DNA from: a virus
Virus record (IMG/VR): IMGVR_UViG_3300046000_011790
Span: 1 to 26,297 of that record
Reading direction: 5' to 3' (one strand)
DNA length: 26,297 nucleotides
Shown here: positions 15,382 through 22,500 of the stretch, in pieces
Layout of the letters: each line of letters opens with the position of its first letter
How positions within the stretch are numbered: the first letter of the stretch is position 1
Translations under genes and position numbers: made by a program
The notes under the pieces: model-generated
Told to the model about the DNA's origin: nothing
Databases searched by the model: none
Seen by the model: the letters and a program-made list of their open reading frames with translations, nothing else

Positions 15382-16254
15382 TTAATTTCTTGAGTATCTC
15401 ATCATAGAGATGTCAAAATCAATAAAGCCGACATAAAGATCATTAACTAATGACTTTCGAGCTTTGTCATTCATTTTAGAAGTTGTTACTTTATCAACGA
15501 AGTATTTGTTGTTGTTGACGTATTTTGTTTTTAAATTTTGATAATTGTAATAGCCGCTTTTTAAATCTCCATATTCTGTGAATGGATATTCATCAAATGG
15601 AATGTCTGTGATCACCTCATTGAATGAATCCGCGAAAATAGAGAGAACGCCATCTAATTGATAAGGATTCTCAGCAATTACCACAGCGTTAAGGTTAGTC
15701 ATTGTTTGATTCATTCCTCCAAACGCGAAAGGTTTGTTTTGGAAAGCGGCATTGCAAATGTAGATTGCTGGAACAACTTGGTCGTATGGTTGAATGTATG
15801 TGATGTTTTCGTCTGTCGCAATTCTTCTGTTTACGACGAATTTTTTCTCAACTAAAATGTCTTCTTCTGTATCGTTTGAATAATAAACATTAAAATCTTT
15901 CACTGCGAAAGAACCAGTAACAGTTGAACCTGTAGCTAATCCGCTAATCAAAGCGCGGCCATTGTCAAAGTCTAAAACTCTTTGAGCAGAACTATTATCC
16001 ACTCCAGTAGCGCGACCATAAAAGGTGCCGCCAACAAAAACGCCTGAAGGAATAGCTGCGCCACTCACTGAATAGTCTGACACCCACTGCTTGTATGGAC
16101 TTCCAAAAACAGAATAAACGTTTGGCAGTCTTTCGTCTGAATAATTGTAAAAACGACCAGTTGTATTAGAGTAGGCTTGACCCTTGGTTAGCAAGTAATT
16201 GTCAAACCAAAGCGTAAAAGATGAGGCTAATTTGTGTTGATATTGTGGGGTCAT
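15382..16254 (-). CDS. Tail completion/terminator-like structural protein
   Basis: This is a 290-residue protein. It begins MTPQYQHKLASSFTLWFDNY, a helix at the position where siphovirus tail terminator proteins start, then becomes beta-rich with many Tyr, Asn and Asp residues. It follows the gp10-like gene with an ATGA overlap and precedes the tail tube gene by 45 bases. In the standard siphovirus order (head closure, neck, tail completion, tail tube) this is the tail completion slot. It is too short for a contractile sheath protein. I see no motif that proves the role. Confidence 0.5.
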   Translation of the reverse strand: MTPQYQHKLASSFTLWFDNYLLTKGQAYSNTTGRFYNYSDERLPNVYSVFGSPYKQWVSDYSVSGAAIPSGVFVGGTFYGRATGVDNSSAQRVLDFDNGRALISGLATGSTVTGSFAVKDFNVYYSNDTEEDILVEKKFVVNRRIATDENITYIQPYDQVVPAIYICNAAFQNKPFAFGGMNQTMTNLNAVVIAENPYQLDGVLSIFADSFNEVITDIPFDEYPFTEYGDLKSGYYNYQNLKTKYVNNNKYFVDKVTTSKMNDKARKSLVNDLYVGFIDFDISMMRYSRN

Positions 16255-16874
16255 AATATTCCTGAGATGACTACTGAATTGTTTATTTGTTGGAAGCGTT
16301 TAAGGTATTTATTCATCAATGCCGAAATGTATGGCGTATTTTTAAACTTTCCTGTTCTAATTACACCATTTACTTGAACACCTTCGCCCGAACGACTATA
16401 CACGCTTTCGGTATTTAAATATTGTCCAAAACCAGATATTCCGCGCTCTATGCCTTCCGCCCAACTGCGACCACTAGCCCACGGCATAGGAGTCTCAGCA
16501 AATATTTCTTGTTTAGATGGTAGGTAAATTGTCATGATGAAACCATCTTTAGTTTCTCTATTGTATTCAATTCTACTAAGATTAAGAAGTCCTTCTATGC
16601 TGTCTGTTGGACTGTCTCCCTCGTCGAAACCAATGAAAGAAAAAAGATTGCCATAACCTCCCAATGTTCCGCTAGAATTTTCTGCAAAAGGCCCAGATTT
16701 TATTTCTACAGTAATTGGATGATTCTTGAACTCAGCCAGCATTTCTCGCTTAATTTTGTTGAAGGCTGTGACTATTCGCTGCTGAAAAGCTTTGCTATAC
16801 GTTTGCGCAACTTTTTTACTTACAAAAGCTGACAGTTGTTTCTCAAGATTGCGAGTTGTGATTTTCTTTGCCAT
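16251..16874 (-). CDS. HK97 gp10-like neck/tail-connector protein
   Basis: This is a 207-residue protein. A basic helical N-terminus (LEKQLSAFVSKKVAQTYSKA, then AFNKIKREMLAEF) is followed by a beta-rich middle (HPITVEIKSGPF, FIMTIYLPS) and a C-terminal helix. This is the layout of HK97 gp10-like neck proteins, which join the head connector to the tail. It starts within the stop codon of the head-closure-like gene (TAATG) and overlaps the next gene (ATGA), so the three are translated together. The assignment is by layout and order. Confidence 0.5.
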   Translation of the reverse strand: MAKKITTRNLEKQLSAFVSKKVAQTYSKAFQQRIVTAFNKIKREMLAEFKNHPITVEIKSGPFAENSSGTLGGYGNLFSFIGFDEGDSPTDSIEGLLNLSRIEYNRETKDGFIMTIYLPSKQEIFAETPMPWASGRSWAEGIERGISGFGQYLNTESVYSRSGEGVQVNGVIRTGKFKNTPYISALMNKYLKRFQQINNSVVISGIL

Positions 16875-17317
16875 TACTCATCTACAGGTGTTAAAACGAA
16901 TTCGTAATATTGTGGGCCAAACATTCCCAAGGGTTTACCATCGCTTTTAATGGAGAAACGGCGACCATCAAGCTCAACTCTTTTCGCTTCTTTAACGTAT
17001 TCGTAGCCTTCCAAGTTGACTTTAATTTTTACTGTTCCTGTTGGGAGAATAATCTTGTCTTGGCCAGGGCCAGGGTTTTTCAAAAGCTCCTCATTCATAT
17101 CGACATATTTGATTCGAGCTTGGAAAGCTTGAGAAACTTCTGTTGTCGCAGTATTGGAAGTTTGCTGCCTATACAATGCGTTGTAAGTTGGCGAGGAAGC
17201 GATAACGGTTCTTTGGCCGATTTTAAACACAGTAATTTCACGCGCAAAGGTGTCGTGAATCTGGTCAATGATTGACTTGATGTTAGTTTTTTGGTTTTCT
17301 GATAAAAATCCAGCCAT
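16874..17317 (-). CDS. Head closure/connector-like protein
   Basis: This is a 147-residue protein. A short N-terminal helix (NIKSIIDQIHDTFA) leads into a beta domain starting REITVFKIGQRTVIASS, with a later KIILPTGTVKIKVNL strand pair. Small beta-barrel head closure proteins (SPP1 gp16, HK97 gp7-like) have similar length and place. It is the first gene of the minus-strand neck-tail block. A GTGTAA element on the minus strand (17334-17329) lies 17 bases before its start, and no Shine-Dalgarno sequence is visible. The exact neck role is inferred. Confidence 0.5.
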   Translation of the reverse strand: MAGFLSENQKTNIKSIIDQIHDTFAREITVFKIGQRTVIASSPTYNALYRQQTSNTATTEVSQAFQARIKYVDMNEELLKNPGPGQDKIILPTGTVKIKVNLEGYEYVKEAKRVELDGRRFSIKSDGKPLGMFGPQYYEFVLTPVDE

Positions 17318-17365
17318 ATTATTTATTTTTACACTTTATCTTTTATTATAATAAAGGTATAAGGC
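17318..17365. promoter_or_regulatory. Divergent promoter region between neck-tail block and tape measure operon
   Basis: This 48-base A/T-rich gap separates two divergent operons, so promoters in both directions are expected. The minus strand has GTGTAA (17334-17329) followed by A/T bases and the ATG. The plus strand has TATAAT at 17347-17352, with TTTACA only 13 bases upstream, and then AAGG before ATG 17366. Neither fits sigma-70 spacing well. Confidence 0.5.
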
Positions 17366-17656
17366 ATGAACGCTAAAAAAATTCTATCGCGCAGGCAGTG
17401 TGAAAGCACAACTGTTCTCTTCAAACAGTTTTTAAAAATTCTAGAAGATTTGAAAAGAGAGCATGATGCTGCATACAAAAAGCTTTACGACAACTTGCCA
17501 GTTGAGTATTCTCCTATTTTAAATGTGGCCAATTACTTTGATCTTGATAAGATGGCTCACCTAAGAAAGCGCGTTTTAGACTTAGGAAATGAAACAATGC
17601 GTTCAAATGACAACGAATTAAATGATTTTAGTATAAGTTTTGTTTTTAACAATTAA
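17366..17656 (+). CDS. Small helical protein of unknown function
   Basis: This 96-residue protein is basic at the N-terminus, with predicted helices at about residues 8-45 (CESTTVLFKQFLKILEDLKR) and 58-80. There are no membrane segment, zinc ligands or known motif. It is the first gene of the rightward operon that runs into the tail assembly chaperone position and the tape measure, so a virion or tail assembly role is likely. An AAGG two bases before the ATG is a weak ribosome site. I do not recognise the family. Confidence 0.65.
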   Translation: MNAKKILSRRQCESTTVLFKQFLKILEDLKREHDAAYKKLYDNLPVEYSPILNVANYFDLDKMAHLRKRVLDLGNETMRSNDNELNDFSISFVFNN

Positions 17657-17673
17657 TATAAATACCAAGGAAT

Positions 17674-18504
17674 ATGGAACTCAAAGAAATTTACAATTTT
17701 ACAATCTACGAAGAAACTGAGAAATCAGTGGAAACAATCTCTAAAGATGAAAGCGGAGACGAGATTAAGGTGACTAAAAAGGTCACTGAAAAAACTCCCG
17801 TTAAGGTTATTCTTAAAAGACCTTCGCGCCGACAAATCGAAGAGGCTGATCTAGAATACAGTGTGGAAATGTCCCGCTGTGTTAAAAAGGGCATTCTCAC
17901 CAAAGCTATGCTTGTCAAGAAGTATTCTGATACTGGCGGCTTAATGAGCGAAACTGAAGCTAAGACTCTTTATCAGCTTTACCAAAAGCTCATGGAACTT
18001 CAGCGCGATTACACTGAAAACGAGACTGTCAACAAGGCTGAACCTAATCGCAAAAAGAAAAGCGAAGAACTTACTTTTGAAATGACCAAGGTTCGCGATC
18101 AGATTGTCAAGACAGAAATGGCCTATCAGTCATTGTTTGACCATACTGCTGACATGAAGGCTCAGAATCGCTTGCTTCTTTGGTACATTATTAATCTCAC
18201 ATACATTCAGCGCGAAGAAGATTCCAAACCTTCCCCTTACTTCAAGGGAGAAGATTTCGAAGACAAGCTCGAAGATTACTACCAAAAGGAAGAATCAGAA
18301 AACCTACAATATTTTGAAATCGCTCGCAAGGTTTCTAATATTGCTGCTTTTTGGTTCTACAACCAAGCCTCCACGAAGGAAGATTTTGACGGCCTTCTCT
18401 CTGATAAGAGCGAAACGGAAGAGTCTGAAGAAAAGACTGAAGAAGTTCCAGCGGAGGAATCGGAAACTAAACCCGCTTCCAAGCGCAAAACTAAGAAGTC
18501 TTGA
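17674..18504 (+). CDS. Tail assembly chaperone-position protein 1
   Basis: This 276-residue, charged and helical protein has an N-terminal beta segment (TPVKVILKRPSRRQIEEADL). A segment SRCVKKGILTKAMLVKKY follows, resembling the compact domain of phage tail assembly chaperones. Helical domains follow, then an acidic Glu-rich tail ending in basic KRKTKKS. Genes placed between tail tube and tape measure normally encode chaperones that coat the tape measure protein during tail assembly (lambda gpG/gpGT), often as a pair. Here the partner gene begins at TTG overlapping this stop (TTGA). The leader contains AAGGAAT just before the ATG. Function inferred from position and length. Confidence 0.55.
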   Translation: MELKEIYNFTIYEETEKSVETISKDESGDEIKVTKKVTEKTPVKVILKRPSRRQIEEADLEYSVEMSRCVKKGILTKAMLVKKYSDTGGLMSETEAKTLYQLYQKLMELQRDYTENETVNKAEPNRKKKSEELTFEMTKVRDQIVKTEMAYQSLFDHTADMKAQNRLLLWYIINLTYIQREEDSKPSPYFKGEDFEDKLEDYYQKEESENLQYFEIARKVSNIAAFWFYNQASTKEDFDGLLSDKSETEESEEKTEEVPAEESETKPASKRKTKKS

Positions 18505-19481
18505 AAGACAATTTCTACATAGAAATAGTCAACGAAATTTTTGACGGATACACACGGTTTGACTTTCAGGGTCAAGCCGTGTTTTTGCGTCATTTTGATT
18601 TCAAGGATCAGAAGATTCTTAATGATTGCTTTGAGAAGCATAAGAAAGTTGCTTTAAAAAAGGGCATCCAAGACGAAGAAGATATTTTAAAACGTCTAAA
18701 AAAAGACGGAACTTGGACAAATGAGGACGACTTAAAGCTCAAAGAGTTAGAGAATTATATTGATTCCCTAGAAAAGACAAAAGCTAAAATAGTTATCCCA
18801 TCTCAAAAAGTTACTCATCAAAAAAACATTGATGAAGAAAAAATTAAGCTTCTAAACTTGCGCTCAGAAAAGTATCAACTCGTTGGAAAGACAGCTTCCG
18901 AGTATGCTAGCAATCGTTCCAACGAAGATTTCCTACAAAACCTACTCTATAAAGATAGGCTATTAACTGTTCCATTTTTTTGCGACGAAGACTTTGCGGA
19001 ACTCGATGGAGATGAGCTTTCGCAATTGATGAACGCTTATTATAAAGTAACTGGAAAATTCAATGACGGCGAAATTCAAAAAGCAGTTTTGCAGGATTGC
19101 TTTAGTTTATATTTAGCGCACTGCGAAAAACCTTGGGACTTGTTTGGCAAGCCAATTATTAGTCTTTCTGTTTATCAATTGAAGGTTTTAGCTTACGGTA
19201 GAATGTTTCTCAATATTTTCCAGAATGTTGACAAGATTCCAGATTCTATTCGCAAAGACCCTGACGCTCTTATTAGTTTTGCTGAAAGCAGCCGCAACAA
19301 AGAAAAACTCTCGTCTAAGATGAAAGACAACTCTGCGACAGCAGTGTTCGGCGCTACCAAGGAAGATTTAGACTTTGTTGATCCAGAAGCGAAGCCTCTT
19401 TCCCTTAAACAACTCTTGGAAAAAAATGGCGGACAATTAAATATGGAACAAATGATGGAAGTAATGGGACAAAAAGTGTAA
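18501..19481 (+). CDS. Tail assembly chaperone-position protein 2
   Basis: This is a 326-residue, mostly helical protein of unknown fold. No early ATG exists in frame. The TTG at 18501 overlaps the previous stop codon (TTGA), so translation probably depends on termination-reinitiation. The frame is -1 relative to the upstream gene. An in-frame TAA at 18492-18494 leaves only about ten bases for a ribosomal shift, and no slippery heptamer is visible there. Landmarks are FYIEIVNEIFDGYTRFDFQG, a charged helical middle, and LAHCEKPWDLFGKPI toward the C-terminal part. A terminator-like hairpin (18552-18586) lies within codons 18-29. It precedes the tape measure by 21 bases. Confidence 0.6.
   Translation: MKDNFYIEIVNEIFDGYTRFDFQGQAVFLRHFDFKDQKILNDCFEKHKKVALKKGIQDEEDILKRLKKDGTWTNEDDLKLKELENYIDSLEKTKAKIVIPSQKVTHQKNIDEEKIKLLNLRSEKYQLVGKTASEYASNRSNEDFLQNLLYKDRLLTVPFFCDEDFAELDGDELSQLMNAYYKVTGKFNDGEIQKAVLQDCFSLYLAHCEKPWDLFGKPIISLSVYQLKVLAYGRMFLNIFQNVDKIPDSIRKDPDALISFAESSRNKEKLSSKMKDNSATAVFGATKEDLDFVDPEAKPLSLKQLLEKNGGQLNMEQMMEVMGQKV
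18552..18586 (+). terminator. Terminator-like hairpin inside a coding region
   Basis: CACGGTTTGAC (18553-18563) pairs with GTCAAGCCGTG (18571-18581), one G-T wobble, loop of 7. An outer A-T pair is formed by 18552 and 18582, the first base of a run of five T residues (18582-18586). The shape is that of an intrinsic terminator but it is translated, so it is likely an attenuator or a processing/expression-ratio element. Termination activity is inferred from sequence only. Confidence 0.6.
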
Positions 19482-19502
19482 TAAACCTTTAAGGAATAAG
19501 GT

Positions 19503-22500
19503 ATGGCACAAGCAATCAACGCTCCACTCAATGTTCAAGTTCAAAATGGTCGTCAGTTAACGCAGCAAGTTCAGGCTTCGTTAAATGCCGTTCGTTTAAA
19601 TTTGGGAAACGGCAAAGCTTTAAGCTCACTTTCTCAACCACTTGGCCGATTGACTGGACAAGCTGACGAGTTCACTAAATCTCTTGACGCTGCTAATGCC
19701 CGTGTTTTGGCGTTCGGCGCTTCTGTTGGTATCGTTAATGCCTTTTCTAATGCTTTTAAAAGTTTAGTAAATTCTACCATTGAAGTAGAAAAAGCAATTA
19801 AAGCCATCTCAGTTGTTGGTGATCAGTTTAACGGAAAAACTAAACAGCTAACGCAAGGTCTTTTTAACGTAGCTAAAGTTACTGGCCAAAGCTTTGCGGA
19901 AGTTTCTAAAGCTGCTCTTGAATTCTCTCGTCAAGGTCAAAATGTTGAAGAAACTTTAAGACGAACTCAAGATGCTCTTATTCTTACTCGATTGACTGGT
20001 TTAGATGCTGCAAAAGCTGTGGAAGGTCTTACTGCCGCAGCTAACGGATTTACCAAGGCTGGTTTGAACACGACTCAAATCTTGAACAAGCTCGTTGCTG
20101 TTGACCAAGCTTTCGCCGTTTCATCCGCTGACCTTATCGAAGGTTTTAACCGATCCGCCGCTGTTGCTGAAAATGCTGGTGTAACATTTGATGAACTAGC
20201 TGGTATTATTACAGCATTGCAGCAGAAAACATCTCGCGGTGGTGCAGTTATTGGTAATGCCCTTAAAACAATTTTCACTCGCCTTCAAGATACAAGTACT
20301 CTTAATCAGTTACAAGGTTTAGGAATTGCTGTTCAAGACTTGCAAGGTAATTTATTACCTGCAAGACAAATTTTACAAAACTTAGCTAAAGATGTCGAAG
20401 GTCTTGGTCAAATTACTAAAGCTGGTATTTTTAAAGATGTGGCTGGAGCTTTCCAGATTAACCAGTTAATTTCTTTAGTTTCAGATTTAAATAGTCAAAA
20501 TAGCATTGCCGCTGATGCTACTAGAAAATCGACTGGAGCAACAAATGAAGCTTTTTTAGCTAATGAAAAACTCAGCCAATCTCTTGACGCAATCATTAAT
20601 AAAGTTTCATTAACTGGTCAACAGTTAGGCTCTTTGATTGGGGAACTTGGTCTTGCAGATAGTTTCAAAAGTATTCTTAGTGGAATCAATGGTTTCTTAG
20701 AAGGCGCTACGGACTTGCTGCAAGGAGACGATTTAGGTGCTAAGTTCGCTAAAGGTATTGTCAAAGGCATTGGCGCAGTATTAACTGGCCCTGGTCTTGG
20801 TATTTTTTTGGCAGTTATTGGTAAATTAACTCTTGACTTGGTTAAGTTTGGTAGTCAGAGTATCAAAGCTTTCTTTGGCATTGGCCAAGCAGCAAAACAA
20901 CAGCAGCAAATTCAAGAGTCTATTGTTCAAACACTTTTGAGAAATGAGAATGTTTTAAGAACGATCTTAAATACTCAAGGTGGTCAAAATGCTCAAGCTC
21001 AAGCTTTTTTAGGAATTTTAAATCAGCAAGAAAAAGCTCTTCAAAGCATCAGAAGTCTTGCTGGCGGTATTGCCGCACCTGTAATTGCTGCTGGTTATGG
21101 TGTTGGATCAGAAGGAGGCATTCAGCGCAGGGGCCGCGCTGCTGGCGGCTACTTGCCCGCTCAGGAAGCCTCAGATGTTCGCCGTGGTGTTGGCGGCGCT
21201 TCACCAAATTCTAAAGTTGTTTCTATCCCGAACTTTGCGTTTGGCGGCGGCAAGCGCGGCACAATGATCGCTAATACTAGCGAATATATTGTTCCTAATT
21301 ATGCTGGCGGTGGTTCTGCCATCTTTAATCAAGACATGGTGAAGACCATGGGTTTGCCTGCTGGAGCAAAGAAGATCGGTGCGGCTAGTGGGTATGTTCC
21401 GAATTTTGCTAATTTCAATGTCCAAACTAGAAAAAAAAGAAAAGAAAAAGATGCCAATATCATTAATGATATTAAAATTGGAGGGATGTCTCCTTCCGCA
21501 TATTTAACTTTAGGAAGTGGTGCTAGAACTAATGCTGGAAAATTCAGAGATTTACAAACTACAGCGCAAGAAATTTTACAGCAAAGATTGGGGCCAATTA
21601 GTCAATCTGCAAAAATCGAAGGATCAGGAATTGAATTTATTAATCTAAATAGATTACAAAGCACTTATCTTTCTGGCGGAGAATTAGTCTCCGATATTAC
21701 GGATTTAAGATTAAATATTAATTCTGGTCAAGTTAATAAAAGTGATTTAGGTCAGAGACTTCGAAATATTGCAAACAAAATTTTACCTCAAACTCCAGGT
21801 AAATTAGATGATGGTTTGCGCGAGCAGTTAGAGTCAGAAATTTTTAGCACTAGCCAAGCAAAATTTAGCGCTGGAAATATATTTGAGCAGGTTTTAGTTA
21901 AAACTGTTTCGGGCCAATTAGCTGAAAAAAATAGTAAAACTTGGGATTTACCAAAAAATATGTCAGCAGCGTTCAAAAAACGCTTTGGTATTGGCAGTGA
22001 ATTTGGAGATATTAAATTAGGTATTTCTCCGTCTAGCGTTTCTTCATTTATTGGCAAGCATATTATAAATCCAACAGGAGATAATAAATCATCAGCTTCT
22101 AATGGCTATATCCCCAACTTTGCTGATTCTAATTTCACCAACGATCAGTTGGGAGTTCTTGGGCTTTACGGTTCAAATGAACCAATTAACGGTTCTCCAG
22201 TCTATACCTTTGAAAGTAACCGTCCAGAATTTTATAAAGATATTAAATCTGGTTATCAAAAGCGAATAACAGGTTTTGTGAATAGTTATTCAAAACAAAT
22301 TGCTAGTAAAATTGGAGGCGGATTTCAAGTTTCCCCCAAAGCAGTTATTAAATCTTTAGATTCTACAGATAGAATTTCTGGTTTTATCTTTGAAGATGTA
22401 ATGAATCAACTTGCAGGCCCAAACTTCGATACTAATCGAGTTAGTGGCAATGTTAGAATTGATTTTCCAATGACCAGTAATTTGCGTGAAGTATTTGGCG

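Noticed and set aside
15382-16254. Tail sheath protein (contractile tail)
   Set aside because: 290 residues is short for a sheath, no sheath-like segment is visible, and the slot fits a tail completion protein.
18490-18505. Programmed -1 frameshift joining the two chaperone-position genes
   Set aside because: The shared open window is about ten bases and holds no slippery heptamer; reinitiation at TTGA explains the junction better.
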